Source of the DNA: Paenibacillus lentus
GTDB taxonomy: Bacteria; Bacillota; Bacilli; Paenibacillales; Paenibacillaceae
Reading direction: 5' to 3'
Assembly: GCF_003931855.1 (NCBI RefSeq)
Contig: NZ_CP034248.1
Span: 2,294,001 to 2,358,000 of the forward strand
Length of the DNA: 64,000 bases
Shown: positions 1 through 11,904 of the stretch, in pieces
Position numbering within the stretch: the stretch's first letter is position 1
Layout: every line of letters starts with the position of its first letter
Position numbers and translations under genes: made by a program
Notes under the pieces: model-generated
The model's database searches: none
Told to the model about the DNA's origin: nothing
The model's input: the letters and a program-made list of their open reading frames with translations, nothing else

Positions 1-1
1 G

Positions 2-313
2 CTGCTTACTGCTGAAGATGCCGAAGAATTGACTGAGGCGATTATTGCGACGATACGTGCTTTCCAGTTTGCGGGCCGCTCCTCCTGGGGAGAGATGCTG
101 CAGCTTAACATGTCGATATGCCTTGAACATAACGAGGTGCTGATCAGCTTTGAACAGGAAGGAAGTTCGGGAAATACGGAAACCCTCTTGAAGCGTCTGG
201 ATGAGGTTGTATCAGGCAAACGGGTCCGAGCCGAGCACCATGATTCTACATTAGCTTCTGTTCGATTGCGAATGCTGTGCGGAAATTTAAAAGAGGTGAA
301 CGCATGTTTATAG
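2..313 (+). CDS. spo0B: Spo0B-like sporulation phosphotransferase, C-terminal part (cut by window edge)
   Basis: The frame is open from base 2 to a stop at 313, so only the last ~103 residues are present. Spo0B passes phosphate from Spo0F to Spo0A in the sporulation phosphorelay; the histidine-bearing helical domain would lie upstream of the window. What is visible fits the small C-terminal alpha/beta domain but has no diagnostic motif. The call rests mainly on position: in Bacillus, spo0B lies directly before obg, and here the stop overlaps the obg start by 10 nt. Moderate confidence. Confidence 0.6.
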   Translation: MLTAEDAEELTEAIIATIRAFQFAGRSSWGEMLQLNMSICLEHNEVLISFEQEGSSGNTETLLKRLDEVVSGKRVRAEHHDSTLASVRLRMLCGNLKEVNACL

Positions 314-1614
314 ATAAAGCGAAAGTATATGTAAAGGGCGGCGACGGCGGCGACGGTATCGTTGCTTTTCGCCGGGAGAAATATGTCCCGGAAGGCGGAC
401 CAGCGGGTGGGGACGGCGGTAAGGGCGGCGACGTGATATTCCGCGTGGACGAGGGTCTTCGCACGCTGATGGATTTCCGCTATCAACGCCATTTTAAGGC
501 AGACCGGGGCGTCAAAGGGCGGAATAAAAGCCAGCATGGCGCGAACGCTGAGAACATGATTGTCAGAATTCCTCCTGGCACGGTCATTATCGATGACGAC
601 ACCCAAGAAGTACTCGCAGATTTGACTAGGCACGGTCAGCAGATTGTTGTCGCAAGAGGCGGCCGTGGTGGTCGGGGGAACACTCGCTTCGCGACGCCAA
701 GCAATCCGGCCCCGGAGCTGGCGGAGCATGGTGAAGAAGGTCAGGAACGCTGGATCGTACTGGAACTGAAGGTTATGGCCGATGTGGGGCTCGTGGGCTT
801 TCCAAGCGTAGGCAAATCTACTCTGCTATCGGTTGTATCCGCAGCTCAGCCTAAAATCGGTGCGTATCATTTCACAACGATAACACCGAACCTCGGTGTA
901 GTGGACGTCGACGAAGGGCGCAGCTTTGTGATGGCTGACCTGCCGGGGCTAATCGAAGGTGCACATGAAGGTGTTGGACTGGGGCATGAATTTCTTCGTC
1001 ACGTTGAGCGAACGCGCATTATTATTCATGTAGTCGATATGGCGGGGTCTGAGGGCCGCGATCCGTTTGACGACTGGTTGAAAATCAACGAAGAGCTCAA
1101 GCTGTATAATGCTGACTTGGAGAAACGTCCACAAATCGTAGCTGCGAATAAAATGGATATGCCGGAGGCGGAGGAGCATTTGGAAAAATTCCGCGAACAG
1201 GTGGGCAAGATTCGTCCTGATCTGGAGATCATGCCGATTTCTTCGTTGACTCGGCAGGGGGTTAAGGAATTGCTCTATAGAACTGCCGACTTGTTGGATC
1301 AGATACCAGAGGAACCGGCATTGGAAGAAATTACAGACTTGAACGAGCGTAAAGTGTACAAGCTGGTTAAAGAAGAGGAGCAAGGCTTTATTATTCGCCG
1401 CGAAAACGAGGGTTTTGTAATCGAGAGCGAGAAGATCGAAAGAATGATGAAGCGGATGCAATTGAATACGCATGACGCGATTCTCAAGCTCGCGCGTACG
1501 CTTCGCCACATGGGCGTAGATGATGAATTGCGTAAACGCGGTGCAAAGGACGGAACGATTGTTAGAATCGGGGATTTTGAATTCGAATTTGTGGAGGGAA
1601 GCAGCTACTATTAA
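304..1614 (+). CDS. obgE: Obg/CgtA family GTPase
   Basis: Obg is an essential ribosome-associated GTPase that acts in 50S maturation and stress and sporulation control. The 436-residue product has the glycine-rich Obg fold at about 1-158 ([16 protein letters not shown]), a G domain with P-loop GFPSVGKST near residue 165, DLPGLIEGA switch II and NKMD specificity motif, and a C-terminal OCT domain from about 360. The ATG at 304 is chosen over an in-frame ATG at 277 because it follows an AGAGGTG site and gives the canonical [16 protein letters not shown] start. It overlaps the upstream spo0B-like gene and is followed by a hairpin terminator. Confidence 0.97.
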   Translation: MFIDKAKVYVKGGDGGDGIVAFRREKYVPEGGPAGGDGGKGGDVIFRVDEGLRTLMDFRYQRHFKADRGVKGRNKSQHGANAENMIVRIPPGTVIIDDDTQEVLADLTRHGQQIVVARGGRGGRGNTRFATPSNPAPELAEHGEEGQERWIVLELKVMADVGLVGFPSVGKSTLLSVVSAAQPKIGAYHFTTITPNLGVVDVDEGRSFVMADLPGLIEGAHEGVGLGHEFLRHVERTRIIIHVVDMAGSEGRDPFDDWLKINEELKLYNADLEKRPQIVAANKMDMPEAEEHLEKFREQVGKIRPDLEIMPISSLTRQGVKELLYRTADLLDQIPEEPALEEITDLNERKVYKLVKEEEQGFIIRRENEGFVIESEKIERMMKRMQLNTHDAILKLARTLRHMGVDDELRKRGAKDGTIVRIGDFEFEFVEGSSYY

Positions 1615-1628
1615 TGCTTTCATGGGAA

Positions 1629-1654
1629 GGGCACCTACTGGGTGCTCTTTTTTT
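1629..1654 (+). terminator. Intrinsic terminator after obg
   Basis: A 7-bp stem (GGGCACC / GGTGCTC, one G-U pair) with a 5-nt loop runs into a T-rich tract 15 nt after the obg stop. Confidence 0.85.
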
Positions 1655-1706
1655 AGAGAGAAAAAGTATAGATATAGAATCCATGAAAATCTGTGCTGAA
1701 AATAGG

Positions 1707-1735
1707 TTGCTTCCGGACATTCTTTCCGTTATAAT
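1707..1735 (+). promoter_or_regulatory. Sigma-A promoter before pheB
   Basis: TTGCTT (1707-1712), a 17-bp spacer and a perfect TATAAT (1730-1735) lie about 43 bp before the pheB start. This would start the pheB-hom-thrC-thrB-pheA-ilvE run after the obg terminator. Confidence 0.75.
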
Positions 1736-1777
1736 GTCCACTATACGAAAACAACAGTCTTTAAGGGGAGGACGTTT

Positions 1778-2215
1778 GTGAAGGAACGTTACTACTTGGT
1801 CCGTGAGGATATTTTACCGGAAGCGGTGATCAAGACGCTTCAAGTGAAGCAGCTGTTAGCTGCTGGGGACGTCAAAACCGTGCACGAAGCGACGCTGCAG
1901 GTCGGGCTTAGCCGCAGTGCTTTTTATAAGTACAAGGACGGCATTCATCCATTGAATCAAATGGAACGGGAAGAAATCGTCACGATATCATTCGATTTGG
2001 AGCACCGTTCCGGGATCTTATCGCAAGTGCTGTCTCTGCTTGCCGGATCCGGCGGAAATGTACTCACGATTAATCAGAGTATTCCTTTGCAGGGAAGAGC
2101 CAATGTTGTCATATCCGTAGAGACCTCGCGATTGACGGAGGAACTCGATCAGATGATGAAGGCTCTGCAAGAAATCTCCGGCGTAAAGAAAATTCAAATT
2201 GTTGGTCAGGGATAG
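1778..2215 (+). CDS. pheB: ACT domain-containing protein PheB
   Basis: 145-residue protein of the PheB/UPF0735 ACT-domain family. An N-terminal helix-turn-helix-like stretch (about 20-65, with LSRSAFYKYKDGI) is followed by an ACT domain (about 70-140) that begins with a segment like LEHRSGILSQVLSLLA. ACT domains bind amino acids, so a sensing role linked to phenylalanine synthesis is likely; no enzyme activity is established for the family. The GTG start has an AAGGGGAGG site 7 nt upstream. In Bacillus it follows obg and precedes pheA; here hom-thrC-thrB lie in between. Confidence 0.9.
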   Translation: MKERYYLVREDILPEAVIKTLQVKQLLAAGDVKTVHEATLQVGLSRSAFYKYKDGIHPLNQMEREEIVTISFDLEHRSGILSQVLSLLAGSGGNVLTINQSIPLQGRANVVISVETSRLTEELDQMMKALQEISGVKKIQIVGQG

Positions 2216-2275
2216 AATTTCCCGCAATATTACATTCTCTATAATAACCCGTATTGGGAATAGGAGGGACTCATA

Positions 2276-3562
2276 TTGAAACCCGTTAAGGTAGGATTAC
2301 TGGGACTTGGCACTGTAGGAACTGGTGTCGTGCGCATCGTCGAAGGTCACCAGGAGGATCTGAGCAGTCAGGTTGGATCTCCGATTATCATTGAGAAGGT
2401 CTCGGTTAAAAATCTGGAGAAGGCCAGAAGTATTGAAATCGAGCAGAGTAAGCTTACAGAGGATCCTTGGGAAGTCATTCGTGATCCGGAAATTGACGTT
2501 ATTGTGGAGGTTATGGGCGGCGTCGAGCAAACTAAAAAGTATATTCTCGAGGCGCTGGATCGCGGTAAACATATTGTGACGGCGAATAAAGATTTAATGG
2601 CGCTTTACGGTGCCGAAATTATGGCTAAAGCGCTGGAGGAGCAATGTGATGTATTCTATGAAGCAAGTGTTGCTGGTGGCATCCCGATCATTCGAACATT
2701 GATTGAAGGCTTCTCTTCGGATCGAATCGTAAAGATCATGGGGATTGTCAACGGGACGACGAACTATATTCTAAGCAAGATGAGTCAGGAGGATGCTTCC
2801 TATGAGGATGTTCTAAAGGAAGCCCAGGAGCTTGGTTATGCAGAGGCAGATCCTACTGCAGACGTGGAGGGCTTGGATGCGGCTCGGAAGATGGTTATCC
2901 TGGGTAGCCTAGGCTTCCGCACGAACGTAGAGCTTAGCGACGTAGATGTTCGCGGCATATCCGGTGTATCCAAAGAGGATATAGCCTATGCGAAAAAGCT
3001 TGGTTACGAGATGAAGCTGCTCGGCATCGCCGATCGTCAAGATGATGAGTTCAGCGTCAGCGTTCAACCGACGATGGTGAAGAAGAGCCATCCGATTGCC
3101 GCGGTTAACGGCGTGTTCAACGCAGTCTACGTCCATGGCGAAGCGGTTGGCGAGACGATGTTCTATGGCGCAGGCGCTGGAGAAATGCCTACGGCTACCT
3201 CGGTAGTAGCTGACCTTGTAGCGGTTGTGAAGAACTTGAAGCTAGGTGTCAACGGTTTGAAAGCAATGGTTCCTTTTAAACAGAAGAAGCTAAAGACCGA
3301 TGAGCAAATTGCCTACAAAAACTTCCTGTTGCTTGAGGTTGATGATAAGGCAGGCGTGCTTGCCCAGATCACCCAGGTGTTTGGGGAATATGATGTAAGT
3401 CTGGAATCCGTCGTTCAATCGCCGAATGAGCATACGCCGGATGCAGAAATCATTATTGTGACCCATCATGCCACGAAAGCAAACATGAACAAAGTGCTGA
3501 AGCATTTTGAGTCGTTAAAGGTCATTCGCCGCATCAAGAGTGTATACCGAGTAGAAGGTTAA
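2276..3562 (+). CDS. hom: Homoserine dehydrogenase
   Basis: Reduces aspartate semialdehyde to homoserine with NAD(P)H, the branch point to threonine and methionine. The 428-residue product has an N-terminal Rossmann motif GLLGLGTVGTGV (about 8-19), the ANKDLMA segment near residue 105, a catalytic-domain stretch GTTNYILSKM, and a C-terminal ACT domain (about 350-428) expected to sense threonine. The TTG start follows TAGGAGGGA. It sits 60 nt after pheB and 36 nt before thrC, so one transcript is likely. Confidence 0.96.
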   Translation: MKPVKVGLLGLGTVGTGVVRIVEGHQEDLSSQVGSPIIIEKVSVKNLEKARSIEIEQSKLTEDPWEVIRDPEIDVIVEVMGGVEQTKKYILEALDRGKHIVTANKDLMALYGAEIMAKALEEQCDVFYEASVAGGIPIIRTLIEGFSSDRIVKIMGIVNGTTNYILSKMSQEDASYEDVLKEAQELGYAEADPTADVEGLDAARKMVILGSLGFRTNVELSDVDVRGISGVSKEDIAYAKKLGYEMKLLGIADRQDDEFSVSVQPTMVKKSHPIAAVNGVFNAVYVHGEAVGETMFYGAGAGEMPTATSVVADLVAVVKNLKLGVNGLKAMVPFKQKKLKTDEQIAYKNFLLLEVDDKAGVLAQITQVFGEYDVSLESVVQSPNEHTPDAEIIIVTHHATKANMNKVLKHFESLKVIRRIKSVYRVEG

Positions 3563-3598
3563 GTAGTTTATTCCTAATATAAAAGGGGTTTTTATTTC

Positions 3599-4669
3599 AT
3601 GAGATATCTTGGATTGCTGCATACGTACAGACAATATTTACCGGTTAATGATAAGACGCCGCTGCTTACATTGCATGAAGGCAATACGCCGCTCGTTCGT
3701 GCAGATCATTTATCTGAAGAGTTAGGGCTTGATTTATATTTTAAATATGAAGGCCTTAACCCCACAGGTTCATTTAAAGACCGGGGAATGGTTATGGCGG
3801 TGGCAAAAGCCATTGAAGAAGGCAGCAATACGATTATGTGCGCTTCTACGGGAAATACATCCGCAGCAGCCGCAGCATATGCAGCTCGGGCAGGACTTAA
3901 CTGCATCGTCCTAATTCCGAACAATAATATTGCTCTTGGCAAACTGGCTCAAGCGATGATTTACGGGGCCAAGGTGATCGCGATTGAAGGCAACTTCGAC
4001 CGTGCCCTGGAGATTGTTCGCGATATTACTGCGAAGCATCCGATTACCCTAGTAAATTCGGTGAACCCTTATCGCATTGAGGGTCAGAAGACGGCGGCCT
4101 TCGAAGTTTGCGATCAATTAGGGAAAGCTCCGGACGTGCTGGCAATTCCGGTCGGCAATGCCGGAAATATTTCAGCCTATTGGAAAGGCTTCAAGGAATA
4201 TCACCAGCTCGGTAAAAGCGATTCGCTTCCACGTATGGTTGGTTTTGAAGCCGAAGGAGCTATGGCTATCGTCAAAGGAGAGCCGATACTAGAGCCTGAA
4301 ACGGTAGCGACGGCGATTCGCATCGGTAACCCAGCAAGCTGGAAAACGGCGGTAGCTGCAGCTGAGGAATCTGGCGGCCAAATCAATTATGTAACGGATG
4401 AGGAAATTTTGACCGCTTATAAGACGATTGCTTCTCGAGAGGGAATTTTTGCTGAGCCTGCCTCTGCAGCGTCTGTAGCAGGTGTGTATAAGCTCCATCG
4501 TGAAGGTTATTTTAAAGGCGGAGAAACCGTTGTTTGTGTCTTGACTGGTCATGGACTGAAAGATCCTAACATTGCAATTAAGAGCATTGGCAGTGAGCCA
4601 CTCGTAGTGGAGGATACAGAGGAAGCGGTTATGGCGGCGATTGCGAAGTTGCAGGGTGAGCAAGAATGA
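3599..4669 (+). CDS. thrC: Threonine synthase
   Basis: PLP enzyme converting O-phosphohomoserine to threonine. The 356-residue length fits the short Bacillus-type ThrC. The PLP lysine is K60 in [11 protein letters not shown], followed by the [17 protein letters not shown] loop and a glycine-rich phosphate loop (IPVGNAGN). Its stop overlaps the thrB start in ATGA, which implies translational coupling with the kinase that makes its substrate. Confidence 0.97.
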   Translation: MRYLGLLHTYRQYLPVNDKTPLLTLHEGNTPLVRADHLSEELGLDLYFKYEGLNPTGSFKDRGMVMAVAKAIEEGSNTIMCASTGNTSAAAAAYAARAGLNCIVLIPNNNIALGKLAQAMIYGAKVIAIEGNFDRALEIVRDITAKHPITLVNSVNPYRIEGQKTAAFEVCDQLGKAPDVLAIPVGNAGNISAYWKGFKEYHQLGKSDSLPRMVGFEAEGAMAIVKGEPILEPETVATAIRIGNPASWKTAVAAAEESGGQINYVTDEEILTAYKTIASREGIFAEPASAASVAGVYKLHREGYFKGGETVVCVLTGHGLKDPNIAIKSIGSEPLVVEDTEEAVMAAIAKLQGEQE

Positions 4670-5634
4670 TATCCGAAGCAGGCGTTCGCGTAAAGGTACC
4701 TGCCAGCACGGCGAATTTAGGGCCAGGCTTTGATACGCTAGGTATGGCTCTGTCGCTTTACGCCTGGATCGAAATGAAGCCTGCGAAAGAGACGGAGATC
4801 CATTTATACGGGGATCAGATGAAGGGGATTCCTACAAATAAAAGCAATCTTATCTATGAGGTAGCTCAATCCGTATTTCGTGAAGCAGGGGTGTCTCTTC
4901 CCGAGCTGGAAATATCTATGTATTCGGATATTCCACTCACAAGAGGACTTGGCAGTAGTGCATCGGCAATTGTCGGTGCGCTGGTCGCTGCGAATGAGCT
5001 GATTGGTTCCCCGCTAAATCAGGCCCAATTGTTTGATATGGCTACGGCATTGGAGAAGCATCCAGATAATGTGGGTGCCTCTCTATTCGGCGGGGTGATT
5101 ACAGCTGTATGGGATGGGACACATGCGGAGTATTTACGAATCGAACCACCGATTGATCTGGAGGTTCTGGTAGCCATTCCTGAGTTCCAACTCTCTACCT
5201 CGAAAGCGCGTCAGGTACTCCCTGAACAGGTTAGCTTAGAGGATGCCGTATTTAATATTAGCAGAACCTCGTTGTTTACCGCTGCGATGGCTTCCGGAAG
5301 ATTAGATCTGATCCGCTCGGCGATGCAGGATCGTTTGCATCAGCCTTTTCGTGCGCCTCTTGTTCCGGGAATGGCGCGTATATTGGAAGAGGCGACAGCC
5401 CATGGGGCGCTCGGTGCTGCCCTTAGCGGAGCCGGGCCTACGCTGCTTGCGCTAACGGATCGGCGTGAGCAGCGTGGAATGGAATTAGAACGTTTCTTAA
5501 TAGAAGTGCTTAGCGAGCAGGGGATTAAGGCTCGGACGATTTGGCTGAATCCTTGCACACAAGGCGCGCAGACGCTTACTATAGAGAAAGGTGTAAAATT
5601 TATCGATTCCATTGAAGGGGAAGTCAGATCATGA
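4666..5634 (+). CDS. thrB: Homoserine kinase
   Basis: GHMP-family kinase phosphorylating homoserine. The 322-residue product has the N-terminal [12 protein letters not shown] motif, the ATP-binding [12 protein letters not shown] loop (about 90-101) and a C-terminal [13 protein letters not shown] motif. The start overlaps thrC by 4 nt and the stop overlaps pheA by 4 nt (ATGA at both ends), so hom-thrC-thrB-pheA is a tightly coupled set. Confidence 0.97.
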   Translation: MISEAGVRVKVPASTANLGPGFDTLGMALSLYAWIEMKPAKETEIHLYGDQMKGIPTNKSNLIYEVAQSVFREAGVSLPELEISMYSDIPLTRGLGSSASAIVGALVAANELIGSPLNQAQLFDMATALEKHPDNVGASLFGGVITAVWDGTHAEYLRIEPPIDLEVLVAIPEFQLSTSKARQVLPEQVSLEDAVFNISRTSLFTAAMASGRLDLIRSAMQDRLHQPFRAPLVPGMARILEEATAHGALGAALSGAGPTLLALTDRREQRGMELERFLIEVLSEQGIKARTIWLNPCTQGAQTLTIEKGVKFIDSIEGEVRS

Positions 5635-6509
5635 AAGTGATAGCGTTGCTGCCGGAAGGCTCAGTGTCTCATGAAGCGGTTCTGCATCTGTTCGGGGATG
5701 AGCCGATTCAGTTGCTCCACTGCAAGCAGATATCCGATGTGTTTCAGGCAACGGCTAGTGGAGCTAGTCAGTATAGTGTTATTCCGATTGAGAATACGAT
5801 TGAGGGCTCTGTCAGCTTGCATATGGACTGGCTCGTCCACGAGGTGGATATTCCTATGCAAGTGGAGTGGGTATATCCGTCTATTCAAAACTTGATTGGT
5901 GACCGAGAAGAGTTTAGATCTGATTCGGATCGGGGTCTGCTTGATTATTCGAAGGTGACCAAGGTGCTGTCCCATCCGGTAGCTATGGCGCAGTGCATGC
6001 AATTTTTGAAAACCCATATGCCCCAGGCAGAGCTGGAACATGTTGCAAGCACATCAGAAGCTGTAAAGTTGGTAAAAGAGCGGCCTGGCGAGCGCTGGGC
6101 GGCGCTGGGCACGGCGCTTGGCGCCAAAACGCATGGTCTAGATATATTGGCGAACCAAGTGACGGATCATGATAATAACTATACACGTTTTGTTCTGATC
6201 GGACAGGAGCCGCTCCAGTTGAATCCGAATGATTCGGCGCAGGACAAGACGAGTGTCCTGGTCACGCTCCCCGAAGACTTTCCGGGTGCTTTACATCAAG
6301 TGTTGTCGGCATTCGCCTGGCGAAAATTGAACTTATCTCGCATTGAGTCGAGACCGACGAAGAAACGGCTTGGAAGTTATTATTTTTACATGGATGTTCT
6401 CTCTTCTCTTGAATCTGTTCTGTTACAGTCAGCTATTGGGGAAATAGAGGCATTAGGCTGCCAAGTGCGCATACTCGGATCTTATCCGAGTTATTCTAAT
6501 AAAAATTAA
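5631..6509 (+). CDS. pheA: Prephenate dehydratase
   Basis: Converts prephenate to phenylpyruvate in phenylalanine synthesis. The 292-residue monofunctional form lacks a chorismate mutase domain. The PDT domain fills about 1-190 (IPIENTIEGSV; NNYTRF near 185, whose threonine is catalytic in the family). A C-terminal ACT domain carries LSRIESRPTKK, the ESRP signature linked to phenylalanine binding. ATGA overlap with thrB ties phenylalanine and threonine synthesis together. Confidence 0.96.
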   Translation: MKVIALLPEGSVSHEAVLHLFGDEPIQLLHCKQISDVFQATASGASQYSVIPIENTIEGSVSLHMDWLVHEVDIPMQVEWVYPSIQNLIGDREEFRSDSDRGLLDYSKVTKVLSHPVAMAQCMQFLKTHMPQAELEHVASTSEAVKLVKERPGERWAALGTALGAKTHGLDILANQVTDHDNNYTRFVLIGQEPLQLNPNDSAQDKTSVLVTLPEDFPGALHQVLSAFAWRKLNLSRIESRPTKKRLGSYYFYMDVLSSLESVLLQSAIGEIEALGCQVRILGSYPSYSNKN

Positions 6510-6529
6510 AAACTGGAGGTGCGAATACA

Positions 6530-7408
6530 ATGGCAGAGCAATGGATTTATTTAGATGGACAATTCGTAACAAAAGAAAATGCAAAGGTCTCCGTGTACGA
6601 TCACGGTTTCTTATACGGCGACGGGATATTCGAAGGGATTCGCATCTACAATGGGAATATTTTTAAATGTAAAGAGCACTTGGATCGCTTGTATGACTCT
6701 GCGAAATCCATCATGCTGGACATTCCCTTAACGTATCAGGAGATGGAGGATGCACTTGTCGAGACGCTTCGCCGTAATGAACTTCGCAACGGCTACATCC
6801 GTCTTGTTGTGTCGCGCGGTGCTGGTAATTTGGGCTTAGATCCGAATCGCTGCCCTAAGGCCTCCGTCATTATCATCGCTGAGCAGCTCGCTATTTATTC
6901 AGAGGAGGCGTACAAAACTGGCTTGAAGACGGTATCCGTCTCCACAAAACGCAATATTCCGGATGCGCTGAATCCGAAAATTAAATCGTTGAACTATCTG
7001 AATAATATTTTGGTTAAAATTCAATCGAACCTGGCGGGTGCGGGAGAAGCAATTATGCTGAACTCGCAAGGTTACGTAACCGAGGGCTCCGGGGATAACA
7101 TTTTTATCGTGAAGAATGGAGTTATTACGACACCGCCTTGCTATTTGGGAGCGCTGGAGGGGATTACCCGACAGGCGATTATCGACATTTGTCATGAGAA
7201 AGGCTATAAAATCAAGGAAGAGCCATTCACGCTTCATGATGTTTATGTGGCTGATGAAGTGTTCCTGACAGGAACGGCGGCTGAAGTCATTGCGGTTCGC
7301 GAAGTGGATGGACGTATTATCGGTGAGGGGCATGCGGGGCCGATCACGCTTCAACTGCTTGAGGAATTCCGCAGTATCGTTGATAAAGACGGCTTGAAGG
7401 TCTGGTAA
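6530..7408 (+). CDS. ilvE: Branched-chain amino acid aminotransferase (class IV)
   Basis: PLP class IV aminotransferase, 292 residues, last step of valine, leucine and isoleucine synthesis. YDHGFLYGDGIFEGIR (24-39) is the family start motif, the likely PLP lysine is K152 in IKSLNYLNN, and EGSGDNIFIV binds the cofactor phosphate. D-amino acid aminotransferase and aminodeoxychorismate lyase share the fold; the length and EGIR motif favour IlvE. TGGAGGTG precedes the ATG, and a strong terminator follows, so this is the last gene of the amino-acid run. Confidence 0.9.
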   Translation: MAEQWIYLDGQFVTKENAKVSVYDHGFLYGDGIFEGIRIYNGNIFKCKEHLDRLYDSAKSIMLDIPLTYQEMEDALVETLRRNELRNGYIRLVVSRGAGNLGLDPNRCPKASVIIIAEQLAIYSEEAYKTGLKTVSVSTKRNIPDALNPKIKSLNYLNNILVKIQSNLAGAGEAIMLNSQGYVTEGSGDNIFIVKNGVITTPPCYLGALEGITRQAIIDICHEKGYKIKEEPFTLHDVYVADEVFLTGTAAEVIAVREVDGRIIGEGHAGPITLQLLEEFRSIVDKDGLKVW

Positions 7409-7424
7409 TGGGCTGAAATGTGAG

Positions 7425-7463
7425 AACCTATCCTTGTCTTGTAAAAGAGGGATAGGTTTTTTT
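7425..7463 (+). terminator. Intrinsic terminator after ilvE
   Basis: Perfect 9-bp stem AACCTATCC / GGATAGGTT with a 16-nt loop, running into a T tract. Confidence 0.92.
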
Positions 7464-7565
7464 CGTTACATGGATGTCAAAAGCCGGGCTTCTGCATAGG
7501 ATGTATTAAATGGGCCCCGGGCGAAGATCACGGTCCGGAGAAGAAACCTAGGAGGTTTTTAGCGC

Positions 7566-9158
7566 GTGAAAATACACATTGTAAAAAAAGGAGATACTTT
7601 GTTTGACTTGTCAAAAAAGTATAATGTTCCTTTGCAGAAGTTAATTGAGGCCAATCCGCAAATTAGCAACCCAGATCAACTTGGTGTAGGAATGAAGGTA
7701 AAAATTCCAACTACGGCTGTCCCGGTCGAGGAAGGGATTATCTACAAACATACCGTGAAGCAAGGGGATTCTCTTTGGAAACTGGCCAAAGCTTGGGGAT
7801 TGCCTTTACAGACTTTAGTGAGTGCGAATCCTCAATTAAGTGATCCTAACGTACTTAAAGTAGGGGAGATTATCAATATTCCAGGTGCTGGATCGACAGG
7901 GTCAAACAACCCACATGATAATATCGGAGCTAATCCGGCACCAATCAGCCCCGCCGCAAAGAAAAATACGGCTCCTAAGGAAAACATCAAACCGGAGAAC
8001 GTCAAAACCGAGAATATTAAGCCAGAAAATATTAAACCTGAAAATGTCAAACCGGAAAATATTAAGCCGATTGCCGAAAATTCAAAACCTGCTCCGATTG
8101 CCAAGCCTGAAAGTATTAAACTAGAAAGCGTCAAAGTTGAGAATATTAAAATTGTTGAAAATGTCATGCCTATGCCCGTTATTCCGCAACAGCTTCCTCA
8201 AATGGAGACCAAGCCGATGAAGTACGAGGAGACCCCATGCATGCCAAAACAACCATGTCCTGAGCTTATATCTCCATACCAATTTCAAGTTGAGCAGCCT
8301 CCTATGATGATGGCTGAGCAGCAGTTGCCTTATCCGCCATGCGGATGCTCAGGTCACAGTCCGCAGCCAGACAATTTATTCCAGCCTTATCAGGTTGAGA
8401 ATGAGAAGGTATCCTCCTATTACGATTTTCCGCCGGTATGGCAAAATGAAGTGGCGATGGGAGAATACCCGGGACTTTCCAATGCGCCGATGTATCAATC
8501 GCCTCAATACGTTAATCCTTGTGCTCCAGAGCATTATGCTCACTATGGGCATCATCCGCATCAGGCTTACCAGCCGTATAGCTATTCTGAACAGGAACAT
8601 GCGGTGCCGGAACAATTTTGGCCGAATGCGCCGCATCCTGGAGGAGATAATGCTCCCTGGGCTCAGGCTTCATTAATAGGGAACAATGCTTCTTTATATG
8701 GGGCCAATGTTTTTCCTAACACGCCTTATTCGAATTCTTGGCATCCTCCTTATCATCAGCCGATGCATGCATATTCACCGTGCGGCTGCTCCGGTCATTC
8801 TTCGCCGATACAGCCTTATGCTAACGCGCCTTATTTAGCCCAGCCATATCAAGGTACGATGCCCAACATTCCTGGATCACCCCTAGGTGGATTCGGAGCG
8901 CTTGATCAAATGCAGGAGGATTGCTATAAAGGCGGTACAAGAGAAGAAGATGCGATCGTTCAGGCTAATAATGATGCCAAAGAGAAAGCTTCCGATACTG
9001 CTCAAGCCGTTGCCACAACGCAACAAGCTACCAAAGAGGCTCGTATTTCTGAGGTTAAGAAAAGTAAGCAACAAGGACGAGACTCAGCATCTAAGGGTAA
9101 AAAAACTGCGCAGAGAAAAAAAAGCAGCGGTAGACGAAAACTATGGATTAACCAATAG
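7566..9158 (+). CDS. safA: LysM spore-coat morphogenetic protein, SafA-like
   Basis: Two N-terminal LysM domains (about 2-48 and 60-108; KKGDTLFDLSKKY and KQGDSLWKLAKAW) that bind peptidoglycan, followed by a low-complexity middle and a basic tail (KKTAQRKKSSGRRK). This is the layout of SafA, which localises to the spore cortex/coat boundary and recruits coat proteins. The middle holds a five-residue repeat (NIKPE/NVKPE) around residues 140-170 and a Pro/Tyr/His/Gln-rich stretch with two copies of CGCSGHS (near 260 and 417). At 530 residues it is longer than Bacillus SafA. AGGAGG precedes the GTG start. No signal peptide, as expected for a protein made in the mother cell. Confidence 0.85.
   Translation: MKIHIVKKGDTLFDLSKKYNVPLQKLIEANPQISNPDQLGVGMKVKIPTTAVPVEEGIIYKHTVKQGDSLWKLAKAWGLPLQTLVSANPQLSDPNVLKVGEIINIPGAGSTGSNNPHDNIGANPAPISPAAKKNTAPKENIKPENVKTENIKPENIKPENVKPENIKPIAENSKPAPIAKPESIKLESVKVENIKIVENVMPMPVIPQQLPQMETKPMKYEETPCMPKQPCPELISPYQFQVEQPPMMMAEQQLPYPPCGCSGHSPQPDNLFQPYQVENEKVSSYYDFPPVWQNEVAMGEYPGLSNAPMYQSPQYVNPCAPEHYAHYGHHPHQAYQPYSYSEQEHAVPEQFWPNAPHPGGDNAPWAQASLIGNNASLYGANVFPNTPYSNSWHPPYHQPMHAYSPCGCSGHSSPIQPYANAPYLAQPYQGTMPNIPGSPLGGFGALDQMQEDCYKGGTREEDAIVQANNDAKEKASDTAQAVATTQQATKEARISEVKKSKQQGRDSASKGKKTAQRKKSSGRRKLWINQ
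7986..8070 (+). repeat. 15-bp tandem repeats inside safA
   Basis: About five and a half units of a degenerate 15-bp repeat encode (P/T)EN(I/V)K. Copies differ mostly at third codon positions, which suggests selection on the protein. Confidence 0.75.
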
Positions 9159-9169
9159 TAAAGCCCGGT

Positions 9170-9199
9170 GAGGCGCCTTGAGCGCCTCTCTCATTTTTT
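9170..9199 (+). terminator. Intrinsic terminator after safA
   Basis: Perfect 7-bp stem GAGGCGC / GCGCCTC with loop CTTGA, followed by TCTCATTTTTT. Confidence 0.85.
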
Positions 9200-9225
9200 A
9201 CCAGTATATATTGATGAAATTATAC

Positions 9226-9255
9226 TTGCTGTATACTCGAAATTTATGATATATT
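9226..9255 (+). promoter_or_regulatory. rRNA promoter P1
   Basis: TTGCTG (9226-9231), an 18-bp spacer and TATATT (9250-9255), in an AT-rich setting about 360 bp before 16S. First of two tandem rrn promoters. Confidence 0.7.
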
Positions 9256-9342
9256 AAGTGTCCCAAATAAAAGATGATCTGTACTTTTTGCGGGATGAGG
9301 TGGCAGACTTCAAAGCTAAAATATTTTTTTAAAAAAAAGTAC

Positions 9343-9371
9343 TTGCTATCTTCTGAAAGACATGTTATATT
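9343..9371 (+). promoter_or_regulatory. rRNA promoter P2
   Basis: TTGCTA (9343-9348), a 17-bp spacer and TATATT (9366-9371), preceded by an A/T run resembling an UP element. About 250 bp before 16S. Confidence 0.8.
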
Positions 9372-9618
9372 ATTTAAGTCGCCGCTGAAACACAGCGTCG
9401 CAAGAGAATCAAAGTTGATCTTTGAAAACTGAACAACGAGTGAGCGGGTTTCACGGAAGTGAAATCTAAAAATAGAGTCAGATGCAAATCTGATCTCGTC
9501 AGATTCAAAATGAGCAAGTCAAACATCTTAGCTGAAAGAGATTTTGCCTACGGGTAAAACTTCCTTTCATCTCGGATGGAAGACCTCATCACCTTCGGGT
9601 ATGAGCCTCCTTCCGATC
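9372..9618 (+). other. rRNA leader
   Basis: Transcribed leader before 16S. It holds a boxA-like antitermination segment (GATCTTTGAAAACTGAACAA, 9418-9437) and inverted repeats that should pair with the 16S trailer for RNase processing. No gene seen. Confidence 0.75.
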
Positions 9619-11636
<2,018 letters not shown>

Positions 11637-11875
11637 GGTTAAGCTACTAAGAGCACACGGAGGATGCCTAGGCGCTAGGAGCCGACGAAGGACGTGGCGA
11701 ACAACGAAACTGCCTCGGGGAGCTGTAAGCAAGCTTTGATCCGGGGGTGTCCGAATGGGGAAACCCGGCTGTGGTCATACGCAGTCACTCACATCTGAAT
11801 ACATAGGATGTGAAGAGGCATACCAGGGGAACTGAAACATCTAAGTACCCTGAGGAAGAGAAAACAAATGCGAAT

Positions 11876-11904
11876 GCTTACGAAGTAGCAATACTTCGTA
11901 TTGC
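11876..11904 (+). repeat. Hairpin element, 23S copy
   Basis: An extension of roughly 35 nt between the conserved AAACAAAT and GATTCCGTCAGTAGCGG segments near E. coli helix 9-10. It contains GCAATAC-TTC-GTATTGC. Related to 11263-11291 in the spacer. Confidence 0.7.

Noticed and set aside
949-1623. A 224-codon minus-strand frame opposite obg
   Set aside because: It mirrors the codons of a well-supported GTPase gene; no start signal.
1655-2275. T-box or other amino-acid riboswitch before pheB or hom
   Set aside because: The leaders are short (about 40-60 nt) with no T-box bulge (UGGN in GNUGGNACCGCG) or terminator pair.
7986-8070. Possible CRISPR or minisatellite in safA
   Set aside because: 15-bp units without spacers that keep the reading frame: a protein repeat. 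No CRISPR array or cas gene is seen anywhere in the window.
7832-8167. A hydrophobic minus-strand frame opposite the safA repeats
   Set aside because: Its FSGL-type repeats are the complement of the NIKPE repeat; no ribosome site.
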